Origin: Aedes albopictus
Taxonomy: Eukaryota; Arthropoda; Insecta; Diptera; Culicidae
Direction of reading: 5' to 3'
Assembly: GCF_035046485.1 (NCBI RefSeq)
Contig: NC_085138.1
Location: 272,161,694 to 272,225,693 of the forward strand
Length of the DNA: 64,000 bases
Of the stretch, positions 40,157 through 52,929 are shown piece by piece. Position 1 is the first letter of the stretch. Every line of letters starts with the position of its first letter. The notes beneath the pieces are model-generated. The model had not been told where the DNA came from. It searched no databases and saw only the letters and a program-made list of their open reading frames with translations. Position numbers and translations under genes: made by a program.

Positions 40157-40385
40157 CTAAACGGATCCGCGAACCGGCTTTCGATATTTCAAAATCGAGG
40201 GAAAGATGGAAGCGTGAACCTCCCGTATAAAACACTTCCAGATAACGGTAGAGTTATTTAACCTTCCGTAACTCGCGCGATCGCGAAGGGTCCGCAGATC
40301 GTCCTCCACTTGATCGACCCATATAGCTCGCTGTGCACCACGTCTGCTTGTACCGGTCCGATGACTCTCGAGAACCATTTTAGTC

Positions 40386-41578
40386 AGTTGACAGCCACTA
40401 TTCGCATCGTTCGGACGTACTTATAACTTCTCCCGTGCTTCGTATCGGTAAAATGAGTGGTGTTCGCAAAAACACTTTGGTGATTGATTTTGGTGTTCTT
40501 CCGTCGCGTCCAGATGTTGGGAAAGTCCAACAGTTTCTGGAACACGAAATCAAATTAAATCTCGTTGATGTTAAAAGTGTTCAATTTCACAACACCCGAA
40601 AATGTGTGTTTGTTGAAATGGTGGACATTAATACGGCGAAGCGCTATGAAAGCGCCCATAATATCAAGCGAGTTTTTGTTTGTAAGGGCAAGCCTTTCAA
40701 AATACCCGTTTATGTGGACAGTGAGGCAGTGAGTGTCCGAGTACACGATCTTCCCCCGTCCGTATCACACAAGTCCGTCGCCGATTTTATGATGCGGTTC
40801 GGCGATGTGCTTTCAGTGCAAAGCGAACGTTGGAGGCATTATTTTTCGGGATTACCGAACGGAGTTCGAGTGTTGCAGATGCGGATCAAGCATCCCATTC
40901 CATCATATCTAACAATCGTCGATGAGATCTGTTTCGTGGAGCACCCGAACCAAATCCGGACTAGTAGGCGATGTTGCCGACCCGCACACCCGAGGCAGAA
41001 ATGCGTAGAATCAACCATTCCCGAACGCACCAACAACACTTATCCAACCACATCACCATCATCACCAGCAGCAACAGCAGCGAGCGATGAGCGAACCACA
41101 TGCGAACCACAGAATACGTTCAGTGAGGCTGATTTCCCGCCGCTTCAAATTGAATCCCAATCATTCCATTGTGCTCCTATCACGTTCAACGAGCCATCGA
41201 AATGTGCACTTGCCGAACACAATAGGCAACCCAATACCATGCTTACGGTTTGTGCAGTGGAAGCAGAGAATCCAAACGACGCGATCGAGATCGTCGACGA
41301 TGACGACGACGACGACGATGACGGTGACCACGACGATAACGGTGACGTCGACGCGAACGACAGCTCATCTCCATGCGAGGCCTCTGATGGTACCAATAAG
41401 CGACGACTGTCAACGAAGCGTGGAGGGGAAAAAAAGAAAATTTGTGCTAGTCTGGGATCGCAGCAGAGTAGCTGTGATACCGTTGTTTCCAATGTAAAAA
41501 TAAGAGCAAATCGGCCCCGTTAAGCCTCCGGGCGTATGGGCCTGTAAAATAAACGAATTGAATAATAAAATAAAAAAA
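40386..41578 (+). mobile_element. ORF1-only non-LTR retroposon with target duplication
   Basis: 1193 bp, flanked by identical CATTTTAGTC at 40376-40385 and 41579-41588. It starts AGTTGACAGCC, has TTCGGACGTAC about 30 bases in (a possible downstream promoter element as in I and jockey elements), carries one ORF, and ends in AATAATAAAATAAAAAAA. There is no reverse transcriptase, so it moved in trans. Confidence 0.85.
40453..41523 (+). CDS. ORF1 (gag-like nucleic-acid-binding protein) of a non-LTR retroposon
   Basis: 356 aa from ATG at 40453; a GTG six codons upstream is also in frame. The N-terminal half has an RNA-binding-like pattern (KCVFVEMVDINTAKRYESAH, then SVRVHDLPPSVSHKSVADFM), followed by CFVEHPNQIRTSRRCCRPAH with His and Cys remains of a CCHC knuckle. 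A low-complexity Ser/Thr/Pro stretch, the ORF1-typical SEADFPPL word and a run of nine aspartates with further D/N follow; the tail is basic. The frame is intact. It would coat the element's RNA; which LINE supplies the polymerase is unknown. Confidence 0.7.
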   Translation: MSGVRKNTLVIDFGVLPSRPDVGKVQQFLEHEIKLNLVDVKSVQFHNTRKCVFVEMVDINTAKRYESAHNIKRVFVCKGKPFKIPVYVDSEAVSVRVHDLPPSVSHKSVADFMMRFGDVLSVQSERWRHYFSGLPNGVRVLQMRIKHPIPSYLTIVDEICFVEHPNQIRTSRRCCRPAHPRQKCVESTIPERTNNTYPTTSPSSPAATAASDERTTCEPQNTFSEADFPPLQIESQSFHCAPITFNEPSKCALAEHNRQPNTMLTVCAVEAENPNDAIEIVDDDDDDDDDGDHDDNGDVDANDSSSPCEASDGTNKRRLSTKRGGEKKKICASLGSQQSSCDTVVSNVKIRANRPR

Positions 41579-43289
41579 CATTTTAGTCGGGTTGCTATCT
41601 GATATCCTGATGACGTGACCCGTCCACCGTAGCCTCTCGATTTTCGCGGTTGGACGATGGTTGGATCTCTCAGCAGCTGACGCAGCTCGTGGTTCATTCG
41701 CCTTCTCCAAGTCCCGTCTTTCATCTGCACTCTGCCGTAGATGGTACCAACACCTTCCGTTCGAAAACTCCAAGGGCGCGTTGGTTCTCTGCACGTAGGG
41801 TCCATGCTTCGTGCCCATAGAGGACGACCGGTCTAATCAGAGTTTTGTAGGTAGTTAACTTCGTGTGACGGCGAACTTTATTCGATCGTAGAGTTCTGGG
41901 GAGTCCAAAGTAAGCTCGATGTCCTGCCACAATGCGTCTCTGAATTTCTCTGCTGGTGTCGTTGTCGGCGGTCTCCAGTGAGCTCAAATACACGAATTCT
42001 TCAACTGCCTCGCTTTCATCACTGTCCATAGAAATTCGGGCTGGCGGGCGCGGTGATTCTTCCCTGGAGCCCTTTGCTGTCATGTACTTTGTCTTCGACA
42101 CATTAATGACTAATTCGATTCACCTGGCTTCACTTTAGAGTCCGATGTACGTTTCCGCCATCGTCTCGAGCGAAATCATCAGCGAAACCAAGCAGCTGAA
42201 CGAACTTCGTGAATATCGTTCCACTCGTGTTTATCCCAGCTCTCCTTATTATACCCTCTACTAAACCAATGGTGAACAGCAAGCACGAAAGACCATCACC
42301 TTGCCGTAACCCTCTGCGAGATTCGAAGGGACTCGAGAGTGTCCTTGATACTCGAACTACGCACATCACTCGATTCATCGTTGCCATGACCAATCGTATC
42401 AGTTTATTCAGGAATCCGCACTCGTACATAATCTGCCATAACTGGTCTCGATTGATTGTATCGTACGCCGATTTAAAATCGAAGAACAAGTGATGTGTGG
42501 GTACGTTGTATTCGCGGCATTTTTGCAACACCTGGCGGATGGCGAACATCTGGTCCGATGTAGCGCTTTTACCCATGAATCCAGCCTGATATTACCCCAC
42601 GAACTCTCTTGCAATCAGTGATAGACGGTGGCATAAAACTTGAGAGAGTATCTTGTAGGTAGCGCTCAGTAGTGTGATCGCGCGGTAGTTCCCGCAATCC
42701 AATTTGTCGCCCTTTTTGTAGATGGGGCACACGATACCTTCCATTCACTCCTCCGGTAATACTTCCTTCTTCCAAATCTTGGTAATGACCCAGTGTAGTG
42801 CTCTCACCACTCAGTGCTTCTCCACCGTATTTTAGAAGCTCGCTTGGTAGTTGATCTGATCCAGCGGCTTTGCTGTTTTTCAACCGGTCAACCTCCTCCT
42901 TAATCTCTTGAAGTTTAACGACTGGTAATGTTGCCACCGCCTCTCGACCACCTTACGCTCGCTCGTGAGAAGACTCCCATGATTGTCTCGGTACATGTCG
43001 GCTTGTGACATAAAGCCTCTGCGCGAGCGGTTCAGCTTCTCGTAGAACTTCCATGTGTCCTTAGCGCGGTATAGCTTATCCATCGCTTCGCGATCGCGTT
43101 CTTCCTGCTGGCGCTTCTTCCTCCGGAAGACTGAGTTCTGCCTGTTCCGCGCCTGTCTATAACGTGTGTCATTCGCTCTCGTACGATGTTGCAGCATTGT
43201 TGTCCATGCTGCAATCTTCTCGTTTTTCAACTGTTCACATTACAGTCGTACTAGTCGTTTCTGCGATTCGGAGTCGCGAAGCCTACCCA

Positions 43290-44690
43290 ACTAACAATTG
43301 CAAGTCACAAACAAGCAAGCTTGCTGAATTATTGCTTAATAATGGTAATGATAGCTGAACTAAAATTATGCTCTACACATTACTGTTTGAATGATTTTTC
43401 AATTGAGAAAATAGTCAATGTTCGACTTTCCTCATCGGTATCAACAATGATAAATTAAAACACTTTTCAAAAGTTTAACAAGAAATTTATTCAACAAGCA
43501 TTGATTCCTTAACAAAAGAGTTTAACAAAACATTTGTCTGCATCTTATTAAGCTGATGTATCGATAAGCATATGCTTCTGAACAATGTGATTTTCACTTG
43601 TCAAATAAACGCCTTCAGCCCATCATAGTTTGACTCGGAACTTTGTTCGGATTATGGGATAAATCATGGCTAAAACTGTTTAGACAACCAATTTAAAACG
43701 AATCACATAAAATAAAACAGAATAGAATTATGTAGTTTAACATTGAGTGCCAAGAGACGTAATCAACGTAAAAATGAGGCATTTATTTATTATTATTAGT
43801 CTGTGACAAGATATCTTGTACCTTGATTATTATATTTTTTTATCTTCCGCAGCAGTTCGATTGCACGAGACGCTTGGATCGATGCATTTGACATTTAAGT
43901 GCTGTCGTGTTTACTGAATATTGTTCCAACCTAGATAACCAAACAGCATTCAGAAATCGACACATTTCAAGTATCCCTAAACATCCTTATGTACTATTTA
44001 TTGAACACAATATCAAGATTCCATGACAAAAGCATAAATAAAACAAATGCTTAACGGATCTTCGACTGAGAATAAGTACATTACCTGAACAGATGCTGTG
44101 AATGCACCATGTCCAAGACCTTACCGCACCACATATTGTAATACATTTTTAAAGATCGATATTTAATAATAAAAATAAAAACATATTCATATCGCAATTA
44201 GTTCGTCTGGAAACTATATCTTCAATAAGGACCAACACTTTTTGGCCGCATTCGATACAAGTTTTCTCACCGTGCGATAAAAATACTGACGGATTAGAAC
44301 TCGAGACCTGTCGATTACCAGCCGCATGCCTTCCTATCTGTGCCATCCTAGAGATGGTGAGATGCAGCGTCCAAAGCAAAACATAATCTTCCCATGACTC
44401 AATAATGATCACTCCTGAACTTGTATTCAGCAGTGGTGAATTAGCACAGCACGTGGTAATCAACTGAACAACGCTTTACTTCAACATCTGCTCAGCCCAA
44501 AACACGTGCTTTCCATCCTGATTTCGCTGTCAGTATTTTTATCGCACGGTGAGAAAACTTGTATCGAATGCGGCCAAAAAGTGCTCTGTAGAGCTATCTA
44601 TATATAGCTATCTTCAAGTGTAGCTGCGCCTAGCTGCTCTTCCGTTGCGTTGGTAGGGCCACTGCTAGCAGCAGCGCGTAGTATTGAGCC
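43290..44690. repeat. Insertion in the broken RTE, with an inverted repeat
   Basis: No homology to the RTE here. About 65 bases at 44228-44292 (CACTTTTTGGCCGCATTCGA) recur in reverse complement at 44518-44583. Between them, on the minus strand, GGATGGCACAGATAGGAAGG and CGAGTTCTAATCC look like a tRNA-derived SINE head. The left 830 bases are anonymous. Confidence 0.5.
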
Positions 44691-45842
44691 ACTTCTACGT
44701 TACGCAGCTGCTCAATGTTGTGCGGCGGCGTTCGACTTCGACGTGTGGTAATAACTGTCGATAGTTTTGAGCGCATGCATACAGCGACTAAGTAGTGATC
44801 CAAATCTATATTCGCACTCGATTAGTACGTGGTCGATTTGATTTTCTGTTTGATGGTCGGGTGATCTCCAGGTGGCTTTGAGGATATCTTTGCGGGGGAA
44901 GAAGGTGCTTCGGACTACCATACCACGGGAGGCTGCAAAGTTTACGCTTCGCTGGCCGTTATCATTCGATACGGCGTGCAGGCTGTTTCGCCCGGTTACC
45001 GGTCTGTACATTTTCTCCCTTCCTACCTGCGCGTTCATGTCGCCGACAACGATTTTCACGTCACGCGGCGACCAACCATCGTATGTTTGCTCTAACTGCG
45101 CGTAGATCGCTTCTTTCTCGTCATCAGGTCTCCCTTCGTGTGGGCAGTGCACGTTGATGATGCTGTAGTTGAAGAAACGGCTCTTAACTCTCAGCTTGCA
45201 CATCCTTGCGTTGATCACACGTTGTCGCACTTTAAATGCTGTCCCCAGTTCATTGGTGGTGACACAGCTTTGGTAGAAGGTAGCCACTCGATGCCCGATT
45301 TTCCACAATTTCTGTCCTGTCCAACAAAGTTCCTGCAACGTGCCGCGATGTCGAAATTGCGGGGATGTAGTTCGTCGTAGATTATCCTGTCACATCTTGC
45401 GAAACCAAGTGACTTGCGATTCCATGTTCCAAGACTCTAATCGTAGTCCTTATTTCGTCGCGTGGTTCTCTGCCGATTGTATCGTGTCGTATTTTCTTCT
45501 ATGTTATTCGCAATGGGAATTTTTGCGGGTGGCTTATTGGGCCTACGCCAACACTCCTGTCTCGCCGGAGGGCCATCGCGACAGTTCTGTTTAACGTCCC
45601 AATCAATACTGGGACGACCACGCTGATGGGGCTACCACCTTGGATCTAAGTACATGGGCGTGATGAAGCATTTCTTACTCAGCCGCTGGATGCCAGAACA
45701 GACATTGTTTGAGTCGCACCTCCTTAGTGAAGTCAGAAGGACAACAGTGCCCAGGTTGCATTACCTGCTAAACACACAACTATTGTTGATTATGTCTTAT
45801 CTTAAATGTGATGTTGAGCAAATAAATGTATGTATGTAACAA

Positions 45843-46865
45843 AGGTTGATCAAGGCGACGATGGATCGAGTGATGTGCGTAGTTCGAGTATCAGGGACAC
45901 TCTCGAGTCCCTTCGAATCTCGCAGAGGGTTACGGCAAGGTGATGGTCTTTCGTGCTTGCTGTTCAACATTGCTTTAGAGGGTGTAATAAGAAGAGCGGG
46001 GATAAACACGAGTGGGACGATTTTCACGAAGTCCGTTCAGCTGCTTGGTTTCGCCGATGATATTGATATTATTGCTCGTAAATTTGAGACGATGGCGGAA
46101 ACGTACATCCGACTAAAGAGTGAAGCCAGGCGAATCGGATTAGTCATTAATGTGTCGAAGACAAAGTACATGATGGCAAAGGGCTCCAGGGAGGAATCAC
46201 CGCGCCCGCCACCCCGAATTCATATCGACGGTGATGAAATCGAAGCGGTTGAAGAATTCGTGTACTTGGGCTCACTGGTGACCGACGACAACGACACCAG
46301 CAGAGAAATTCAGAGGCGCATTGTGGCAGGAAATCGTGCCTACTTTGGACTCCGCAGAACTCTACGATCGAATAAAGTTCGCCGTCACACGAAGTTAACC
46401 ATCTACAAAACGTCGATTAGACCGGTCGTCCTCTATGGGCACGAAACATGGACCCTACGTGCAACGCGCCCTTGGAGTTTTCGAACGGAAGGTGTTGCGT
46501 ACCATCTACGGCGGAGTGCAGATGGAAGACGGGACTTGGAGAAGGCGAATGAACAACGAGCTGCATCAGCTGCTGAGAGAACCAACCATCGTCCATACCG
46601 CGAAAATCGGGAGGCTACGGTGGGCGGGTCACGTCATCAGGATGTCGGATAGCAACCCGACTAAAATGGTTCTCGAGAGTCATCCGACCGGTACAAGAAG
46701 ACGTGGAGCGCAGCGAGCTAGGTGGGTCGACCAAGTGGAGGACGATCTGCGGACCCTACGCAGAGTGCGGAACTGGAGACAAAAATCCATGGACCGAGTG
46801 GAATGGAGGCGGCTACTATGTATAGCAGAGGCCACCCCGGCCTTAGCCTGACCGGTAAGGTAAGG
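45843..46865 (+). pseudogene. 5'-truncated RTE-like copy with target duplication
   Basis: TATGTAACAA flanks both sides (45833-45842 and 46866-46875). The copy begins inside the reverse transcriptase (GTLSSPFESRRGLRQGDGL, FADDIDIIARKFETMAETYI) and reaches the 3' end GGTAAGGTAAGG. A frameshift near 46460 moves the tail (ALGVFERKVLRTIYGG) into another frame. It is the same family as the minus-strand copy at 40.2-45.5 kb. Confidence 0.85.
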
Positions 46866-46875
46866 TATGTAACAA

Positions 46876-49800
46876 GGAATGAAATCATAAAACGAAATTA
46901 TCATCCGCGACCCACAGTTTGATGAACTATGAAATAAATGAATGACGATAGCCGAGAACATCACTTTCTAAAGGAAAATTACCCTCGAAAATATCGAATG
47001 AAGTTGCAATAAGGTATGCGCACAGCAAAATCTGGCCAAAGAAAATCAAGCAGTAATAATTCATTCCAACTTGTTCCCAAACCAAAAGCAATTCATCGTA
47101 AAAAAGCAATAATTTACTTAAAATCAACATCAAGACATTGCTGATTTGACTTGCTATATCCGTCATCTCGAGTTTTGAGCTTGAGCCCTTCCGTAAAGTT
47201 TTGCACAGTACCTTCGACCGCATGCCAAGAAATTTTTACCACCTTTGTGTCAAAATCAATCTTATTTTTCGATGAAAGCTGTCGTTCTTGACATTTTTTG
47301 AAGGTTCCAATTCACGGTTACTCAATATTTTTCAATTGGGTTGAGTTTTGAAGTGTATGAGATTTTAGGTTTTTTGGAAAAATGCAGTACAATTTCTACA
47401 TAGTTTTCTGCATACAAACGCAAGGATTCTCCGCCAAAAACAGGGGACAAAAATCAATTCAAATCAATACACAATATCTAAGCTTTTGAATAAGGGGTGC
47501 CAGCCATTTTTCCCGACATTTCCCGTAGTGAAAAAGATGGTTTGCTGTACATGTATTTCTAAAAGTTCGGTTTTTCAAACCACAAATTCATATTGTTGAC
47601 CAAACTATGTATTTCTTGCCAAACTTCGATTTTTTCTTGCTCTTAAGTTGATCTGCAACCTTTCCAGGTTGTAATGATGTATAGAACCGAATACTTGGGA
47701 GCTAACTTAGGTCTGCGGGGACGGTCGCTTTAATGTACATTGTCAGATTTTCAGCACGTTTGTGCAAAAACTTTTCGAGGACTTCTTGTTCCCTTGACTC
47801 TATTTTAAACACAATGTCAAAATATATCCCGAAGTAAATATTTTTCGATTCCTTACACAATAAGCTTTCATTTGCGCCAGAGATTGCCACGATTCGTTGA
47901 AAATAGAAAAATTTCTATCCAAAATGCGGTGGCTAGATATTGCTGTGTGCATACCTTAGGTAGAACCTGCTAGCGTGAAAAGACGCACGTGTCACCATAT
48001 ACGTTCGAAATACACCCTGCTAATCGATATCAGGGCCACGGAACTCCCAAGTGCAACTTGACAAAGTATAATGCATTGTTAAGTATGATAAATTTCTACA
48101 AACATCAGATCCACTGCATACACATACATTCCCTCTCGTCTGCATCCATTTGTATGCACTAAAATTTGCACTCTCTCGAATGCGGTCCCGTTGTGGTCAG
48201 TTTAGTTTAGTCACGCCAGATGTGCCATTTAGGCGAAAATTTGTAAATATGTTTAACCCAATCAACGAACCCCGACTTCTATCCGACCGAGCAGTAGGAA
48301 GACCTACCGTAATCCGCAGTGCTTGAGTCTAGGTATAGTTTCTGGACATATTCTAATGACTAAATACGACTAACTGCCGACGAATGCATTGTACATCATT
48401 AGCATGGTAACCACGTATTGTTCCAATTTGGTGCTACAAAGGTTAAAGATTATGAATTTAGCAGTGACATGCTCCGGAATGGTCAGCGTTTCAGAGCCAC
48501 ACACTTCGGGGAGATTTCGTGATTAGGGAAATGTGGTTCAAAACGATACTTCTATTTTTCAACACGATTCATGTTATATGATTTTAGTTTAAGCACAGTT
48601 CCATAGCTCGCAAATCTTTCGCTCATGGCGCTCTCATCGATTTTGCTCCTGTTTAATGTTTGCTCACTACCGCCATCTACTCAATGGGTTTGCGAACCAC
48701 AGCGTAATTAGCATTGGGCGATTATGTTTTTGTGACGATTATTTTTATCGCATTTTGTTCCAAGTGATACGTCTGTTTGTCTGTGGTTCAAGGTTATTTT
48801 AAATTCTAACAGCGATAGTAGTTGGTAGATATTTACGACATTGAGTACATTAAAAAAATTGTCAATTTATTTTCAACATGAGACATACAGGCGTTAACTA
48901 CCAAACGTAGTTCATTTGTTTCTTAAGTCCAACAGGAAACTAGGAAACCTTGCAAACGAGACTATCAGAAAACTGCCAGTTTATGTGGGTACATAGAAAA
49001 ATCAAAGAAATTTGTAGTGGCTCACCTGTCAATCTTTTATAAAGTGTTTTTTTTTTCGATTTTATTCACCAATTAACAGGCATAATTTCATGCATTTTGT
49101 CCAACATTGGGTGCACTTTAAACCATTTCCCATGTATGTATTTTGAATCAGTTACTCAATGCAGCACATATTGCACTAGATTGATGCAGCCAGTCCGCAC
49201 GCAAGCGGTAATATACGCACATGTTTGTCCACTCCAGTAGCCTCACTCCCCCAGGAGGGAGTTATATTTAGTTTAGTTTCGGACTTGTCCAGTGAACTAA
49301 GCAGCAAAAACTCGAAGGCTATTATTTTAGCATCAATCTTATTACCACGTTGTGACATCTTTATTTACATTAAATCAATACTCTGTTTTCAGCATGTTTG
49401 CTGGAGAGGTCGGAGAGCTGAGAAGCTGTGGAGCTATGCCACACAACAGCTGAGCCCTGCTAATGCCGAGCAGTGATCGGCCCGTTGGTAATGACCACTG
49501 GTCCCCAGAACAGGGGGTGCCGTCGACCGGTGAAACAACCGAGAGGGGAGGAAGTGTACAAACATCGACATGGACGTTTACTGGACTGTATATTTTTGAC
49601 CATGTTTGAGCGGTGAATTTGTCATGTTCGGCTGGAAACTTCTCTGCGGCACACATGTGTTGACTTTGGATAAACTGACCAACTGACGACAGTCAGTCTA
49701 CAAAAATTGTTAATTAATTTGTAATATTTTTTATTTACCGGCCGAACCCGTCAATGTTTAATATCGTAAAAATGAAGTGGCGCGCGGTGACGTTGTTTGT

Positions 49801-49999
49801 TTTGGATAAACAATTTCAGATTTTTTTCCATGTCCGAATACAGATGAAATAAGGTAAACCGAAACTAGGATGGTTTGCGTTCAGAGGTGGGCGCATCGTT
49901 AACCAAAAAGTAAACGTCGTTCACCGTTAAAGTCGCAGTTTTTAACGCTTTGACGTTAAATCGTTTAATTTTCATAGCAAATTAACGTCCATTAACGTT
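46876..49999. other. No gene seen
   Basis: Anonymous sequence. The end motif GATACGTCTGTTTGTCTGTG at 48769-48788 with GCTCACTACCGCCATCTACT at 48662 marks one end of the dispersed MITE family seen at 30633. ORFs at 49225-49656 in both strands overlap and carry no domain. Confidence 0.4.
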
Positions 50000-51400
50000 A
50001 GCTGTTAACGGTAAATTATTATTGTAGTAGAGTACCACACGTTTCAAGAATTTATTTATCAATTTGCTTTTTTATTCAATTAATTAAAAACAGAGCATCA
50101 TGTAACGGAAAATCAGCTTGTCTGATTTAAATGACGTCTCCAGAAATTCCGGTGGTAAAGCTTTCAATTATTAATTTGGTAATGCTTCTGTGAATTTATG
50201 CGCTATTTTTTTCTGAAACTTTTTCGGCAAATGCTTTGGCATTTCCTCACTAAGTTTTTCGGGCATATTTTTTGCAAATTTCTGCAATATTTTCAATATT
50301 CTCGTTAAAAAATCTTTGCATCAGGAATTCCGTCTGCAATTGCAATGATTTTTTTTTCAGACAATTTCTTCGTGAATGTCATCGGCATTTTTTTTTAAAT
50401 CGCTACGAGACAATCATCGTCAATTCCTTTGAAAATTTCGCAGGCAAATGTCTATGAGATTTTTTCGGGAATTTCTCTGGAAAATTCTTCGGCAACTATT
50501 CCAAATTCCTGAAGCAATTCTTTCTGAAATAGCTTTGGAAGTTTCATCGACAATTCCTTCAGTATTTTTTTCGAGGAGTCCTTCAACAGTACCTTTAAGA
50601 ATTTCTCTGACACTGTCTTTGAAAAAAAACTGTTCAGAAGTATTTTTAAATTCCTAGAGCAATTCGTTTGGAAATCCCTACCAAAATTCCTTCAGCATAT
50701 TCTTTAAGAAGTCCTTCATCCAATTCTTTGATTTTTTTTTCGGGAATTATTGCCGTATGAATTCAAAAAGCAATTTCCAAATGATTTCCGAAGGAGCTGT
50801 ATATTTTTTTTCGGAAATATTATTTCAGAAACAAACTTATTTAAAAATTTGTAAAGAATATTCTAGTTTTCGAAAAAAACCCGATAAAATTGTCAAGAAA
50901 TTCTCAAAGGGATTTCTCAAACTGATTTCCGAATGAATTCAAAATTAAATTACTAAAAAATTATCAAATAAATTCTCGTTGAAATCTATAACTATTTTTT
51001 TAATTTTTTTATTTGTGAATTTGAACTTACTGTTTTTTACACATGTATTTCCAAAAAAAAAATTCCAAAGGAAATTGATGCACAAATTCCAATTAATCTA
51101 CCGAAGAAATACCCATTTCTTTGTCGAAGGATTTTTCAAAGCATCGGTGAAGAACTATCAAAAGAAACTACCTATGGAATTCCCTAAGAAATTGACAAAG
51201 TTTTTAAATAACTTTTAGAAAAGTTCCCATTGAAATTTACGAATAAAATCTAAATGCATTAGTAGAGAAATACACAATTGCTTAAAGAATTCCTCAAAAA
51301 AAGGAAATAAATACAAAGGCATCCTCAAAGAAATCGTTAAGGGAATTTTTATAGAAATAACCGAAACAATTCATAAAAATCAGAGGGGTGTGTGCAAGAC
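50000..51400. repeat. Degenerate AATTCCTT/TTCNAAG-rich repeat
   Basis: Dozens of short words of the type AATTCCTTC, TTTCTCTGG, GAAATTC and AAGAAATTC with poly-T breaks, switching orientation near 50760. A similar texture occurs at 8300-8900. It is a decayed low-complexity family; no coding sequence. Confidence 0.5.
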
Positions 51401-51799
51401 ACAACCGAATGACGTAAACTACGTAAAACAGTTTATTATGATTGATAACGGACTTCTGTTTGCTGTTTTGTCGAACAAATCATACAATTTGTTTAGACCA
51501 ACTTCGAGGTTTGTGGTTTGGCTAGATCGGAAGCTACTTTAAGTTTGTAGAACTTTTGGCGGACAGCTCGGTAGGTGTATACCATGGTTGTCTTCATTTG
51601 GTGATTTCTATTCTTCCTCCTCTTTGTTGTTTTATGAGCGATTACATTCTTAAACGTAACTCATTTCTGATTTCCATTAGCAAATTATTAAAATTTTGGG
51701 AAAAATGCATTCCTAACCTAAATTGTTCTTCAATATTAATTATTAGCCTTTTGTTCTTCAATATTAATTATTAGCCTTTTCCAGACGGCCCCTGAGACG
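51400..51799. other. No gene seen
   Basis: Contains a direct repeat of TTGTTCTTCAATATTAATTA at about 51720 and 51750. Otherwise anonymous. Confidence 0.5.
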
Positions 51800-52207
51800 G
51801 GTAGGCTTGATATTACCGAATACTATAATATTTAGTAAATAACTGTATGTAATACACATTTTAAGAATTTTCGGCAAAAATTACTGGTAATTACAGATAT
51901 TAAATATTTTGTAATTTTGTAATTGCAGAGATCTTATTCAAATTTGTCAACACTGGTTAACAATTTTCATTTTTAGGCAAACCAGCAAATTGTAGAAGAA
52001 ATTTTACTCAGTTTTCTAATAAATTCCCATTTGATTTTAATCTTTTGTCGCCCGGCTTAGCTCCGAAGAAGAAGATTCTTCCCAGTTGACATGACCAACC
52101 GCTCGCTATGAGAGAATGCGAATGGGCCACCCCGTTACTGCTACGTTTCTGGCGGTGCGTTTGCCGCGAGAATTCGGTTTTAACTCTAGCAGAAAATTCA
52201 GAATTGT

Positions 52208-52223
52208 AGCCCTGAGAAGGGCT
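52208..52223 (-). promoter_or_regulatory. Histone-type 3' stem-loop, copy 1
   Basis: Minus strand AGCCCTTCTCAGGGCT: six-pair stem and TCTC loop followed by ACAATT, close to the animal histone consensus of a six-pair stem, four-base loop and downstream ACAA/ACCA. Confidence 0.45.
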
Positions 52224-52670
52224 GTTTAAATTTGATTTCGCAAAACCAAATCTGTTCAACAGTAAGGAGGGATTTCTTCCTTCGATGATGGTGCTGCTTC
52301 CAATGATGAAAATTTTTCCGCGTGCTGCTGTACCCATCCGCAACCGCACTGGGAGATTTCGAATGAGCCACCGCCGATGACCCGGCGGTTAGCAAACTGA
52401 ACTCCGCTTCCCGGCTATGCTTCTGCGTCGATGGGTCAAGCGGTTAAAATCTCTCCGATGAAAATTCCCAGTTGCTGTGTCATGCCTATCCGCTACCGCA
52501 CTGGGGAAATGCGAATGAGCCACCATCGCCGCTGCTACTTGGTTGCCGGCGGTGCGTCTACCGCGCTCGGCAGCGGTTTGGCTGAAGTTGGTTTTAATAT
52601 GTCGGCACTTACTTGTTTCCACTTTCTAGGATAATTGTGAATGAACTCTTATGCAGAAATTTGAAATTGT

Positions 52671-52686
52671 AGCTCTCAAAAGGGCT
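52671..52686 (-). promoter_or_regulatory. Histone-type 3' stem-loop, copy 2
   Basis: Minus strand AGCCCTTTTGAGAGCT with one mismatch in the stem, followed by ACAATTTC. Confidence 0.35.
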
Positions 52687-52913
52687 GTTCAAATTTAATT
52701 TCGCAACACCAAAATATTTTCCAGTTTCAGAAGGAAGAAATCCCTTCGGCGAAGGTGTTGGATCCGATGTTGAAATTTGCATTCCGTTGCCACCGTGCTC
52801 ATCCGCTACCGCACTGAGAGAATGCGAATCAGCCACCCCGCTGCTCCTACGTTGCTGGCAAAGCGTCTGCCGCGAGAATTCGGTTTTAACTCCAGCAGAA
52901 AATTCTAAATTGT

Positions 52914-52929
52914 GGCCCCGATAAGGGCT
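52914..52929 (-). promoter_or_regulatory. Histone-type 3' stem-loop, copy 3
   Basis: Minus strand AGCCCTTATCGGGGCC, followed by ACAATTT; the CTTATC loop side is close to insect histone loops. Confidence 0.4.

Larger units (their letters stand above)
40157..45460 (-). pseudogene. RTE-like retrotransposon, broken in three pieces
   Basis: Minus-strand order: endonuclease 45460-44712 (IINVHCPHEGRPDDEKEA, VVGDMNAQVG, ENQIDHVLIE), an insertion at about 43290-44690, reverse transcriptase 43280-41589 (LFFDFKSAYDTINR, RRGLRQGDGLSCLLF, then a damaged FADD region at about 42150), the 1193-bp ORF1-only retroposon, and the 3' end 40378-40157 (SRRGAQRAIWVDQVEDDLRT). Several frameshifts and stops; not functional. 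Family distinct from but related to the intact 17.2-20.4 kb element. Confidence 0.8.

Noticed and set aside
49225..49656. Overlapping 83- and 93-codon ORFs
   Set aside because: Opposite strands, no domain, no splice signals that extend them.
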